Shown: positions 51,119-64,000 of the stretch, one piece after another
Layout of the letters: each line of letters starts with the position of its first letter
How positions within the stretch are numbered: position 1 is the first letter of the stretch
Assembly (NCBI GenBank): GCA_019925105.1
Contig: JAHGAU010000010.1
Location: forward strand, 1,054,001 to 1,118,000
Reading direction: 5' to 3'
Length of the DNA stretch: 64,000 bases
Source of the DNA: Niebla homalea
Taxonomy: Eukaryota > Ascomycota > Lecanoromycetes > Lecanorales > Ramalinaceae
Translations under genes and position numbers: made by a program
Notes under the pieces: model-generated
Database searches by the model: none
The model's input: the letters and a program-made list of their open reading frames with translations, nothing else
Told to the model about the DNA's origin: nothing

Positions 51119-53279
51119 AATATTATTAAAAGAAAAAAGGTTATTACTTATAATAACGTTTACCTTAATATATTAATATAAATATTAATGCTTAATAATA
51201 TATTATACTCTCTATATCCTATACTTTTATATTAAAATTTTACTTAATTTTACGGGGGCAGCTGCGATTACGTTTAAGACGGAGTGTATAAGGAATATTA
51301 ATAGATAATAAGGGTATTACTTTAATAAACGCCGGTAATCGCGATAAAATAGGTTTACTACGGCGGGTAATAACGACGTTATTAAATTCGGGATATATAG
51401 CATAGAATTCGCGTAATAAGTTTAGGTATAATTTTAATAACGGAAGCTTATTATTATATTCTATACTTTAAATAGTTTATTTAATTAAATATTTACCGTC
51501 CCTTTCTTTATAAATAATTCTTTTAATAATATATTCTTCTTTATTCTCGGAATCAGCTTTAAGAGTAAGTAGTATATTATAGTTAGGTTATTTATTAAAA
51601 GGGTTTTTTACTAGGTTATTAATTAACTTTAATATATTAATTAAAATAACCGGTGTTATCTTTATATTAATAGGTAATTTAAGCTTATATACAAGGTAAT
51701 TAATTTTCTTAATAATAATAAAAGGTCCGGCGTACTACTAATATAACTTGTAATTTTCAATATTAGGGATATTATATCTATAATATAACTTTAAATAAAC
51801 TAAATTATTAATATTAAATTAAATTAATTTATAACTTTAATTATACCGGAATTTAACTATTATCTACGTAAATTTTAGCGAGTTTTATACTTTTCTACGA
51901 TTTTATAGTTAAAGTACGTTATACTTAGGAATTAAAAAGATTATTAAAAGGTTTAAGGGGTTACGGATATTTATATTATAGTAAATTTTATTCAGAATAA
52001 ATTTAGTTAACGTTAATTTTAAATTATTTAAGATATTTTAAATATATAAGATAATATTTATTTAACTATAATCCGGATACGTAATTACGAAGTAACGTAA
52101 TACGATTTTAACTATTTAATTAATCCTTTTTAATTAACTATTAATTTAAGGGTAATATACGCTGGACGTAAGAATATAAATATCTATTTCTTTAAATATA
52201 GATTTCTAAAATACGGAAATAAATTTATAATTTCTATTTAATATAATATTAAAGGGAATTCCTTATCCTTATCTTATTAATTTAATTAATAATAATTTTA
52301 CTTAATTATTAGCCTTGAATTTAATATTATTAAGGAGTAAAAGTACCCGCTTAAAGAACTTATTAATAATAATAAGGAGTATATCATAATTATATTAATT
52401 TAACAAAACGATAATAAAGTTTATATAAATTATATAGAAAATAATTAACGGGCTTAAAATTAATTAAAGCGATTTATAAGGTATATACCTTTTAGTTTAA
52501 TTTAAGCTATACTTAAGGCAATACGTGATATATTTCCATAACTATTTACTTAACTTAAGTAAATATACCGAGTTCATTAATTTATTATAAGATTAATTAA
52601 AGTTATTATATAGTAAACTATTATATATTTATCGAAAGATTACCCTTTTAAGTTTATTAAGTATATATAATCGTAATAAATAATTAACGGATTTTAAGTT
52701 ATAAATAAGGCCGTCCTTTAATATAAAACGTAATTTAATTTTTATATTTTATAGATTTAACTCTTCTTCGGTTATTAAGACTTTCTATAATCTTATTTAT
52801 ATTTTATTTTTTATATATTCTTCTTTAATTTACTCTTTAAATTTATTTAAGATATAAATATAATAAAGAACAGTTAATTTATTATTATTTACGTTATTAA
52901 GAATTCCGATTTCTATAAATAAAATTTATATATTATTAATTAATCGTAAGAATACGTTAAGAATAATATTTATTAAATCCGATTTATAACGTAACGAAAT
53001 ATCGAATATTAATAAATATTATAATATGTAAATTAAACGGAGATTAAGCTTATTAATTATAGAGGTTTTTAAATTTATTTATTTAGAAATACCGATAATT
53101 ACGTTATAATCCGTAAAAATTATATAATTAAATTTATAATAATTTATTTTAATTAAGTATTTAATTTTACGTATAACTTAAATTATACCTATAGTTTTTA
53201 ACTCCGTAAGTTAATAATTTTTCTTGGCTATATTTAAGCTTTTATTAAGGAATATTATTAATTATATTTTATTATACGT

Positions 53280-54135
53280 AATTTTTAATAAATCGTTAAT
53301 CTCCGTAATACTATAAGGTAACGGGTTATCCTTAATATAATATACTATAGCCGTAATACTTAGTTCCTTTAATACGTTAATATCGGTAAATAAAGGCTAA
53401 TTAGGATTATAATATATAAAAAATAATAGTTCTGAAAATACGTTTTTTAAATCTTTAAAAGTACGGTCCTCTTCTTAGGTAAATATAAATTTAATCCGAG
53501 ATATTTTCTGCTTATAGTATAAACCCGTATATTTTAAATCTGCTTTTCTTAAATCTATAATAAAGGAGGTTTTACGTATTTAAAGTAAAATAATACGTTA
53601 AGCATAATTCTTTATTCCGATACGTAATTAATTTATAAGATTAAGGAAGACTTTAAGGTCTTTTAATAAATCGGGAAATTTAAGGTTTTATATAGCCTTA
53701 ATTTTATTATTAAGCGTAAATATCCTTAAAGAATCGATTTATTAATTAAAAAGCTTAATTATAAAGTAACCGATAAATAATTTTATCGGTAAAAAGTTTA
53801 CGCGTTTATCTTTAAGAATTTAAAAGACTTAACGTAAGTAAATAATATACTCTTTCAATAAATAATTAAAAATAATTATATTATCCATAAATACTTACGT
53901 AAAATCTCGCATTAAACGTAATATATTATCTATTTACCTTTATATATATAAAGGACTACCTTTAAAACTTATTAATATAACCAAAGATTCCTCCTAACCT
54001 TTATAAAAGATAATATAGAGTTTATACCGATCGGATTTACGTATAAGAAATTAATAGAAATAACCGCGGGTATCGATTACGGTAATATGTTCGTAACTTA
54101 TAATTAAAGAAATCATTTCCTACTATAATAATAAT
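53280..54135 (-). pseudogene. E2 pol relic: gypsy reverse transcriptase to RNase H
   Basis: Minus strand, right to left. RT begins with VIDTRGYFY and SFKGSPLYI. The catalytic box near 53880 reads FMDNIIIF for F(V/I)DDIIIF, with the second Asp turned into Asn. The thumb-side pattern SFKFLKINA follows. RNase H-type sequence starts KDLKNVFSELLFFIYYNPN and PLFTDINVLKEL (for 'TDxDASKE'), then VYYIKDN and YLTELKTIGII ('YWPTELEVAGVVW'). Stops lie at former Gln/Trp/Arg codons. This places E1 and E2 in Ty3/gypsy. Confidence 0.78.
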
Positions 54136-57100
54136 AGGTATAAATCGGAAATCGTAATTTTATTAAGTAATTAAATATTGATTATAATACGGCTTTTACG
54201 TCCGTTTAAGGTATCGCGTTAAATAATAAAAGTAAAGTATAAAAATTCCGTAAATTATATAAATTAATATAGTTTACCCTTATTATATATTTTATTTAAA
54301 GCTTAATTTATAACCTTTTAATCTTTACGCTTAATATTATATACTTTCCTAGGTTTAATAATTATATTAAATTAAAAGTTAATAAATATATATTAATTTT
54401 CTAGAATATTAACTATAATATTATTATCTTTAAAGATATTACCGAATTCTTTAATAATATTACTTAATTAAACTTACGTATTTCCGTTACGTATATAAAT
54501 CTTAACGTTATTAAATAAAACTTATTTTTTACGGTTATTAATTTATAATAACCGGTTTAAATAGGTCTTTAAATAATTAAAAGTTATAAAAATTATTCCG
54601 GAGAATATAAAAACTAATATTATTATTATAATAGCTTTACGAATTTATAACTTGGATTTTTAAGTTCTCTATCCGTAAATAATAAGTAATATTAATAAAC
54701 CTAAGACTACCATATAATAAGGTTACGGGGGTAAATTACATAAAATTCTAAGTCTTATTTTACGTAATAAATTAACCTTTTAGTTAATATTATTTTTAAT
54801 TTAAACGACCGATATTTTTAAGTTAACAATATATATAAATATGCTACTTTAGAATCCAAGATTATAAGACGGTATTAACTACGGTTTAAAGATAAAATCC
54901 TGGGACTTTAATAATTCTTTTAAAGTTTTTTTTTTTTAATATATAATTAATACTTATACCATACTATAAGCTAAGATCTAAGTTTATTGCTTTACGTAAA
55001 TTATACGTTATAATTACGCTATTTCCTTTATAAAAATAGTTATTTTAATACTTATATTTTTATAAATACCGATAATATATTTTTAATTATTAAAATCGAT
55101 TATTATTTTATTAAGAATTATAATATCGATAACGATTAAAATATTAATAAGTAAATTACGTATTAAATAAATTTTAATTGCGATTTTTCTTAAAGTAAAT
55201 ATTATATTCTTTTCCTTTAAAAAGAATAAGTTAAATATTATAAATTTATTAATAATTAACTCGAAATTATTAACGTTTATAACCGGAATTAACTTAAGTA
55301 ATTTTTAGATTTTAAAATTTAAATCTAGAATTTAGGAGAATATAATATTACGATTAATAATCGTAATAAGGTACCCGTTATTTATATAAAAGTCCATTAC
55401 GGGTAAATTGGGGGCAAATTAGACTTTACCTATAATATATTAATATACCTTAAAAATAAAGCCTATAAAGTATATACTCCTTATTACGGTAAAGCTAATA
55501 ATTATAGGTAATACGTTATTAATTTATTAAGCTTACGTATATTAATTATTAACGGACTGAATCCGTTAATTCGGCGGAGGGGCCTTAAAAGTACTTAAGT
55601 TTATTCCCTTTAATTTTTAATAATTATATTTAAAATAAGTAAAAAGTTTATTTTACGATAAGTACTTTAATACGTATTTAATATATTAATAACGTATAAA
55701 AAATTAATATATAAAATATACCTTTTCTATAATAAAGTTATTATTATCTTAAGATCCTTTTAATTTTTTTTTATTAAATAATATATTTTTTTCTTTTTTA
55801 TCTTTAAATATAAAGGCTTAATTAACCCTTTATTCTATATAACGCGTTTAATATTTAAAATCGGACTTTTTTCTTAAGGACCTTAATTTTCCTTAACTTA
55901 ATATTAATATTTTTTTTTACGACGTTAAAAATAATTATTACTATCCTTTTTCTTAAGGATATATATTATAAGCTTTATTTTATCTATATGTTTAAAAGGA
56001 TAACGTTAATAATTAAGAAAAAGGACCAACTTCTAAATTTTTTATAAAATTCTGGTTACCTTAAAATAACGTATTTATTCTATAATTTTACGGATATATT
56101 TATAAAGGTATACGATATTTAATAACGTAAATTTATTAACTATATTTAAATTTATTTATAAGCTTAAAATAATTATTAATAATAATAATTATATTTAATA
56201 ATTATAGATTCCGCTAAAATTCTAAGTTTAACTTACCGTAAATAAACGTAAATTAATTTTAAATATTATTAAAATTTAACGTATATATAACCCGCAGAAT
56301 AATCTACGTATATTTATAAGGTTCTTAATTCTGAAAAATATTATTTATAATATACTTTTTAATAACCAGAATATTTAAACCGACTTATTAAGGTAACTTA
56401 AATTTAACGATAATTTAAGAAGTTTATTTAATTAAATTATTATTATATTTAATAAGTCGTTTTTCGGTATTTAATAACTTTATAGTATATTATTTTAAAG
56501 CGGTACCTTTTAAGTATAATTATAGGTTATTCTGTAATAATTATATATTTATTATTTAAGTAATATCCTTTAATCGATCGATAAAGATATATATATCCCG
56601 GAAAAAAATATACTTTCCGGAATACTTAATTATAAAAGCTATATCGGAGGACTTATTTTCATAAAAAAGTCGAAAAATCCGACGTTATCGGGATTAAAAT
56701 TTATTAATTAATTTAATTATAAGCCTCTTATTAATTATATTACGTTATTAAAAGGAAAAAATAAATTATTACCGGGATTATTTTATTATTAACCTTATAT
56801 AATAGCGGGAATTAATTCTTAAATTATATTCCGTAGTTATATTATTTACTTTTTAATAAAACCTATTATTTTTAACCGATTAAGCGGATTAATAAATTAA
56901 GTAAAAATTACTTTTTTAGTAAAAGTACCTTTTATTTAATATAATAAACCTAAGTTTAATAAATTTAAGTTTAATATATTAAATTTATTAGGTTCGGATT
57001 CCGGTTTAATACTTAAAGCCGGAAAGGAACGTTATAGTATTAACGTTAATATAAAAGGTAAATCTAATAACTATTATAATAATAGAAAATTATTTAATAA

Positions 57101-57740
57101 AAGTAATAATCTTACGATATTAAGTTTTTAAGGATTTTAACCGTATTAATATAATTTAAACCTACTTAATTTTATTAAAATTAATAACGATTTATATAAT
57201 AATTATAATAATAATAAAATATCTTTAAAGTATAATAAATTACATTAAAGTATTAAAGGATTTAAAATCTAGTTTTTAAGAATTAAATTAAAAAAAATAA
57301 TAAATTCTATAACTTCAGAAGATTTTAATTAAAGTAATTTATTTACGGTAAATATAATTCTTAAGTTATTTAATTACTAATTATTTTTAACTATTTAAGC
57401 GATTTTTTCCGAAGTTAAATATAGGATAACCGCGGCTATTAAGTTACCGGATTTCAATAAAGCGTCCAATTAATAAATTAAAATAATAATATTAAAATCC
57501 GGTAATACTTAAAAGGCCTATAATATATATATTTTCTCTATAATACCGTCTTTAATTTTTCTTTAAAGGTATTTAAAAACGAATTAAAAGCGGTATTCTA
57601 GAGGATATAAGGTTAATACCTTTAATATTACTATAGGGGAAGTATTTACTATAGTTAATAAACTAATATTTTAATTTATATTAACGGATCTTACGATATA
57701 CGTTAATATAGTATTAATATAAATAGCTATTATTATTATT

Positions 57741-57886
57741 TATTAATATATAAACCAAAAAGTATAATAATGTATAAATAATAATTCTACCTAAAGGATG
57801 GGAGTATTATAAGGATGCCTGTCCTCTACGTACAAAGGGTGTCCTATACCTATCAATGCTCCCATGCATGCATGCTGCACCTAACA
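57741..57886 (-). repeat. Right (5') LTR of E2
   Basis: The inner end reads TATTAATATATAAACC for TGTTGGTGTATGGACC, G to A at nearly every site. The outer end (CATGCATGCATGCTGCACCTAACA region) is spared. Confidence 0.85.
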
Positions 57887-57981
57887 TAAAGTAGAAATAA
57901 TAAATTTTTATTTTATTATATTTAAGATTATTAAGTAATCAATTTAAATAATAATTATTTATTTTAATAAGTTAATAAAAT

Positions 57982-58155
57982 TGTGACGGACAGGCATACA
58001 CACTCATAAGCATAGGACACTAGGGATAGTAGGACACTAGGAATAGGACAGTAGGGATAGGACATTGTCCTATATTTGTACATAGCATCCCTAGTAGAGA
58101 TTCATAAATCAGACAGAATACACCCATTACCCATACATATATTGCGTCCATTACA
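57982..58155 (+). mobile_element. Solo LTR (174 bp) of the E3 family, in E4
   Basis: TGTGACGGACAGGC...CGTCCATTACA, with AAAAT on both sides (57977-57981, 58156-58160). Same length as, and reverse of, the E3 LTRs. Almost RIP-free, so it shows the family sequence: four imperfect 13-14-bp tandem units of AGGACACTAGGGATA type at 58013-58068, ending in the palindrome AGGACATTGTCCT. Confidence 0.88.
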
Positions 58156-61100
58156 AAAATATTTAATCTTTTTAATAATTTAAATAAACCCAGCTATTTT
58201 TAATTTAATCAATTAATAATTAAATTTTCTTATTAAAAACAATTTAAATAAGAATATAATTAATTTAATTATTATACGGATAAGCTATTTATTATTTAAA
58301 ATTATGTATTTATCCTTAATATAAAAAATAATAACATTAAAATTATATACTTTAAATACATTTAAATTTATTTATAAATATTAATTTAAATTAAAGTATA
58401 TTAATATAAAGGATTTTATAAATGATATTTATAACGTACGGAATAATTCCTCCTTAAACGGTAATAATATTAAGAAACGTATAATAAAAGAATAAGTTTT
58501 ACGTTTATTCCCCGTAAATAATAAGCTATCCTTAAATAAATATATCTTAAATAATTATAATAATTATATTAATTATATATAAAAATAAATATAATCCTTA
58601 AGGTACTTAATAAAGTTTAAGTAATATTTTAAATTATTTAAGGTTTTAAGATATTTTAATAAATAAATTATGATTAATTTTTCCGTAAATATAATAAGTT
58701 TAAAAAAAGTTTACTTTTTATCTTAATAAAGAAATACTTAAATACTTAAAGAACGTTTTTATTAAAATAATTAAAATATTATAATTTTATAATATATTAA
58801 ATAACTTATATAAGTTATTAATATCTTCCTAGAATTATTTAAATCTTATTATAATATTATTAATATATACTTTAATAAAATCTTTAATTAAGCGGAATAC
58901 TTTATTAATTTTTCATTAAATATAAATAATTAAAATTAAATATTTTATAATCGGAACGTTAAATATTTCTTAATTATAATATATAATAATTATTAAAAAG
59001 TATTTAATAAACGGGTAAGCTTTTTATTAATAAAAGAATAATATTATATTTATAATTAAAATATATTTATATTTAATTAAACGGGTAATAATTTTTAATT
59101 ATAATAAAATAAAGTATATATCCGGAATAAAAAGTTTATTTAACGTACGGATATTTATTATAAAACGTTTTTTTACTTAACTTTTAAAGATATTCTTTTA
59201 AACGATAAATATTAAAAAGTTAAATAAAGTAAATTATTTAATGTATAATAAATGTCCTTATTATTAAAGTTAATTAAACGTTTCATTTATTATAATATAA
59301 TTACGTATATTAAATAAGTATACTTTAAATATATTATTCTTGAATATATAGGATTTTTAATTTAATTTAAGCTATAACTTTATTTATTTATCCTTTAAAA
59401 TGTTTATAATTTTAATATTTTATTAAATAAAATTAAATTTCTAAATAAAATCGTTAAAAATAATACGTTCTTATTTATTATTATAGATTATTATTCCGTT
59501 TAATAAGTACGTTTTTACGCGTAATATATTTAAAGGCGTTATTATTTATCCCGGTAATACTATTATTATAAGAATAAATACTCCGATAATAAACTTTTTT
59601 AATTACCTTTTCTGCTTTAATAACTTTCTTAATAATATCTTTATTAAATTATAAGCCTTAATTTAAAAATAATTATTTTTATTTATATCGTTAATAATAT
59701 TTAATTAAAGCTTATAACGTATTTAAATTAATATATTTAAATTATTTTTTATAAAAATATTTTTAAAACTATAATTAATTAATATACGTATAATAAAAGT
59801 ATTTAATATTATATTAACTTAAAGATAAAATTATAATTATCCGGGATAACATTAATTTAAATAAGAATAAGAATTAAAGTATAAAGTAGAATAATAATTT
59901 GTTTTCTTAATTAAATAATACTTTTAAAACGTTCTTTATATTACCTTATAATAACGTTTATACGGGCGTTATAATTATTTATAAAAATATATTTTTATTT
60001 AATATTTAAAATAATACCTTTAAGACCAATAATATTATTTTTAACAAGTATTTTAATACGTAAATTGTTTATTAAATAAAGCTTTCTTATTAAGGTTAAT
60101 AATACCTTTTTATTCGTTCCTTATTTTATACCGGGTAAGGAAAACGTAATTATAATATATTTATCCGTATTATAAAACGTAAAACTAATTCCTTTAATTT
60201 ATAATAAAAATATTATCTTATAAATAAATATATCCGGTAATTATTTTAATAATTATATATAGTTAATAAAATTAATATTATATCCGTTATTTAAATAAAT
60301 TAAGATATTAAGGAAATATAGATTAAGTTAAATAATTACTTATATATAGTTTTAATTATAAAATTTAAAACCTTATCTAAAATCCTAAATTAATACGTTT
60401 AATAAAATAATTAATATATTTATAAATATTATATTTATTTAAATAATAAATTAATTTATATTTTTATTAATATTATTTGGTTTTAATAAAGTATCTTATT
60501 ATTCCGATAATATATCCGGTATAAAAAGATAATTACTTTATAAGTATTTATATAGTTTATTTTTAAAGGAAAATACTTATTATAATTATTATATTTTAAT
60601 AAAAAACCGATAAAACCAATAAAGGACTTATATCCGGGAGTATTACCGTAATAAACGTTATTCCTGAAATTATTTTCTCCGATATATAAATCGTTTATAT
60701 ACGTATTATATTAATATATATTATCCGGGTACTATTTATTCTTATTATATTTTATATTTTATTTATTTTTTAAATCTTATTTATTTAAAGTAAAAGCTAT
60801 TAAAGTTAATTTATTTTATGAAGTAATATTCTATTTATTTATAATAAACGTTTAATAAACGGATACCTTAAGACGATTTCCTTTTTACGTAAATCGATTT
60901 CCGCAAAGTTTTCTCCGATTTAATTAAGTAAGATATTTATTATTTTAATATAATAAACCGGATATATTTAAGGATATTATTATAATAAATAACTATCTTA
61001 AGGTAATTAATTAAGGCTATAAATAAAATATATTTTATATATTTAACTATTATAAACGGTTATTATTATAATATTAATTACTTTAATAAAACGGACGTTA

Positions 61101-63127
61101 AAAATAATTTTAATTAAAATATTAATATTTATAATTAAATTAAAAAGGATAATGGTTATTTAAAAATCAAGAAAATCGTTTATTTTAACCTTAAGAAGAA
61201 AACGCTTAATATTAATTTTTAAATAAAACGGTTTATTATTATCGATTATCTTTTATAATATTAAAGAATACGTTCATTTTAACGTTTATTATATTTATAA
61301 ATAAGGATATTAATATTAAGGTTATAGGCTTTTTTAAATATATCTGAAATTAAAAATTTTTTTTTTATATATATAAGAAGGAATTAATTATATAACGGTA
61401 TTTTTATTACTTTTATATATTAAATTACGTTTTAAATAAAAATCCTTAATATTTTATTATTTTGGGCGTTTATTATATTATGATCTATCCTTTTAAATAT
61501 TTTTATAACGTTTATCCTATACTTTTTAAAGCGTATTATTAAAGCTTTTATTTATTTTTCAAATAAAGCTTCCTTAAATAAATTTTATTTTAATTTATTA
61601 AGCTTAATTAAATATTAAATTAATATTTCCTTTTTAAGTTTTATATTAATATATTTACGGATAACGTTTTTACTTTTATATTTTATAATATTATTAAAAT
61701 AATTAATTTATATAAAGATATCCCTATAAAAGCTATAACGTCTTAAATTAATAATTAATTTAATATTCTTAATAAAGTATTTTAAATTGAAATAACTGAA
61801 AGTATCCGCGATATAAAAGATATTGTTTATTATACCGGGTAATCCTTATTTACCTTAGGGACCCGGTAAACCTAATTATCCGCGTTAAGTTAATCCTTAT
61901 ACGGTATTTACTTTATTTTAAATACGATTAATAGCTACGTTAATTAAAGTATTAACTAATTTATTAATTATATATTAAAGTCGTTTTTTATTTAGAATTA
62001 ATAAACGTAAAAGATAAAGCGGTTATTTAAAGCGTTTATAACGTATTTATTTATTAAAGATAATTATTTTTATAAATGTTTTTAATATTTATTATTCCGA
62101 TAAAAACGATATTTACTTTTTATTCTTAGGAAGAAATAAGTTTAAGGTTAAAAGGTCCGAAAAAAATAATATTTTAGATATTTTTTTATTTATATAAAGT
62201 TAATTAACGATTATTTTTACGTTATATATAAACTTCCGGAAAAAGTTTCTTAATAAACGTTTATTTTTTATTTACTTAATACGATATAATGATTTAAGCG
62301 GTAAAAATCGTAATTCTGCTTAAATAGCTTTATTTAAGAATACTTCTATACGGTTTATTATTATTAAGGTAATAACTTAAATTTATTCGGTAATAATATG
62401 GATTATTATTTTAATAATATTATTAATATAGTTTTAATATAATTTTATTTTATTAAATTATATTAAATAATAAGTAAATTAAATAGTCTTTTTACTTAAA
62501 TTAAAAATATCTTATTTTAATAAAATAAATGAATTAAGCTATTTAATTAAATTTATTATTTTAATAAAATAAATAAAATATCCGTTATTATTAAAATAAA
62601 ATAATAATATATTTCAAATAAAGATAAAATATTAAATAAGGAATATAAACGCTTAAAAGTAAGCGATAACTTCTTTATATAATTTTATTAATAAAATAAT
62701 AATCTATTAAGCTTATTCTTATTATTTTAATAAAATAACGTTTAATAAGTAAGTTATTATTATTTTATCGAGTTAATTCTTATTATTTTAACGTAAAACG
62801 GCGTTTAAATAAAACAAATAATTATTCCGATAACGGGATAAAGGTCTTAAGGTATTTAAGAAATATAAATATATTCTTTCCTTTTAATAACGTAAAATAT
62901 ATATTATAAAGGATAAGATTTAATTAAGGGCTTATTTATTTATATTATTTATTATATTAAACGGATAAGTACGGAGTGGAATATTATTTTAAATAACGGA
63001 CTTAACTTAATTAACGTCTTTATTTAAAAGATAATATTTAAAAAAAATATTAAGACCGATAGATAATATATAATATCTATAGCTATTATTATTATTCTAT
63101 TAATAATAAGGATAAATATATAAATAT

Positions 63128-63289
63128 TGTCAGGTACTGGAAGTACTGAGGTAAAATGTGGGTGTAATATGTATGATAAGTGTCTACTTAGCTATGAAGG
63201 TGCGTAATATAAGTGTACGCGCCAAGCCACTATACCCTTTTAGTATTAATACCCGATAAGCTTTTGGTATACGTATATTGCACATAATA
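63128..63289. repeat. Left LTR of E5
   Basis: 162 bp between TGTCAGGTACTGGAAG and GCACATAATA. Little RIP in its first two thirds. The partner lies outside the window. Confidence 0.7.
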
Positions 63290-64000
63290 AATATATTATA
63301 AAAAGAAAGACCATAACGTCCTCGTTACGATAATAAGGTAGAAGTCCTTATTATAAAAAGCGGCTCCGGGGCCGGGGATTAAGTATATTTCGCGCTGAGT
63401 ATATTAAAGAAGTAAAAAAAAATAATAGCGGTTAATTATTAAGGCCTTTTATTAAGGGAAAGTTAAAAAATCGTAAAAAATATAACCCGAGTAATTATCG
63501 TAATTTCACCCGGGAAATAATCGTAAATTTAAGTATTTTACGAGAGTTAAATTATTTAAATCCGTAATCTCCGTAATTTTATTAAATCGGGTTTTACTTA
63601 ACCTTAAGCTATATAAAGTGGCCGTATTAACGGGTTACGGGTGATCCTTATAAGTATAATAAGGCTTTAACTATTATTTAATTAATTTATAGGTATTTCT
63701 ATTAAAGGAATACTTATTTAAGCCTTAATCTTTTAAACCTCCCGTATAACGTCCGTTATAATGCGGATAACGGCTTTACGGAGCTCTTTATTATCGTCTT
63801 TAATAACGCTTTAAAGTATATCTATTATAGATATATATAGCTTAATTAAGGGCTCTTTCTTATACTTAATTTAAAACGAAAGTAATAATAATAAAGCAAA
63901 TTTACGGTAAAGGTCTTTAAGTATTATAATAGGAAAAACCCGTAATAATAATACTATGGCAGAAGGTATTAATTTTACTAAAGTAAAAGATTTAAGAGGT
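63128..64000. mobile_element. E5: LTR element inserted in the E4 LTR, continuing beyond the right edge
   Basis: LTR at 63128-63289 (162 bp), TGTCAGGTACTGG...TTGCACATAATA, interrupting the E4 right LTR. The 710 bases after it are less AT-rich than the surroundings. One minus-strand tract near 63730-63850 reads SVIKDDNKELRKAVIRII, coiled-coil-like, and a plus frame opens at 63956 (MAEGINFTKVKDL). I cannot choose between orientations or name the superfamily. Confidence 0.6.

Larger units (their letters stand above)
50973..57886 (-). mobile_element. E2: complete Ty3/gypsy retrotransposon (6,914 bp), sister copy of E1, inserted in E4
   Basis: 146-bp LTRs at 50973-51118 and 57741-57886, with target duplication TAAAG at 50968-50972 and 57887-57891. 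Not interrupted, so it is the reference for E1. Pol is read on the minus strand (53280-54135). Just inside the right LTR, AATAATAATAATAGCTATTT on the minus strand is the primer-binding-site candidate. All frames are RIP-damaged. Confidence 0.88.
48271..63127 (-). mobile_element. E4: chromodomain Ty3/gypsy retrotransposon, split by E2 and a solo LTR
   Basis: The left LTR starts TGTCAATGGTAGGGACAAG. At 63098-63127 the same sequence appears with each G as A and C as T (TATTAATAATAAGGATAAA), the start of the right LTR, cut off by E5. Inside that LTR on the minus strand is AATAATAATAATAGCT, a primer-binding-site candidate also present in E2. Own DNA so far is about 7.76 kb. Chromodomain and integrase C-terminus are readable at 48840-49190. 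The stretch 58161-63097 should hold the rest of pol and gag but is too decayed to read. Confidence 0.8.

Noticed and set aside
8829..64000. Mitochondrial DNA or an AT-rich bacterial/protist contaminant
   Set aside because: The AT bias comes from loss of CpA/TpG with CpG retained, the elements are nuclear fungal LTR and LINE families, and the block joins fungal genes directly.

Overview
This window looks like a chromosome segment from a filamentous ascomycete that uses repeat-induced point mutation (RIP). Positions 1 to about 8.7 kb have balanced base composition and carry nuclear fungal genes with short GT-AG introns. From about 8.8 kb to the right end the DNA is extremely AT-rich, with almost no CpA or TpG but surviving CpG. 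That is what RIP (C to T at CpA) leaves behind. The species cannot be named from the sequence.

Left block. The minus strand carries the N-terminal part of an HRQ1-like (RecQ4-family) helicase, running off the left edge (1-658). Next come two TA-flanked inverted-repeat elements, one with a 12-bp minisatellite. A Zn2Cys6 transcription factor follows (2098-4321), recognisable end to end but broken by two in-frame stops and four frameshifts. The last gene is an RRN11-like RNA polymerase I initiation factor (6782-7963). Its upstream exon is cut four bases before a splice donor by a stack of transposons.

Transposon stack. Four TA-flanked elements (one nested in another) run from 8028. The last is a Tc1/mariner-type element (here T4) whose 107-bp terminal inverted repeats lie 36 kb apart (8722 and 44708). 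Removing later insertions leaves about 4.03 kb. Its DD34E transposase reads in frame across the junction of the largest insertion.

Nested retrotransposons inside T4. A Ty3/gypsy element E1 (9725-41495) is broken by a second gypsy element E3 (11038-26205), LINE copies A and B, and a solo LTR. E3 holds LINE copies C and D. LINE B holds a 1.2-kb miniature LTR element. The E1 pieces add up to about 6.93 kb, and the uninterrupted sister copy E2 (50973-57886) is 6.91 kb. LINE D is 5,831 bp and LINE B without its insert is about 5,825 bp. Target-site duplications fit at nearly every junction.

Right block. After a 750-bp island of ordinary composition comes a Ty1/copia element E6 (from 45461). It is interrupted by a chromodomain gypsy element E4 (48271 to at least 63127). 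E4 contains E2 and a solo LTR, and its right LTR is cut by a further LTR element (E5) that leaves the window.

No functional transposon gene is visible. The only clearly intact coding sequence is the HRQ1-like fragment; the RRN11-like exons are open but lack their 5' end. I saw no rRNA, tRNA or CRISPR array.
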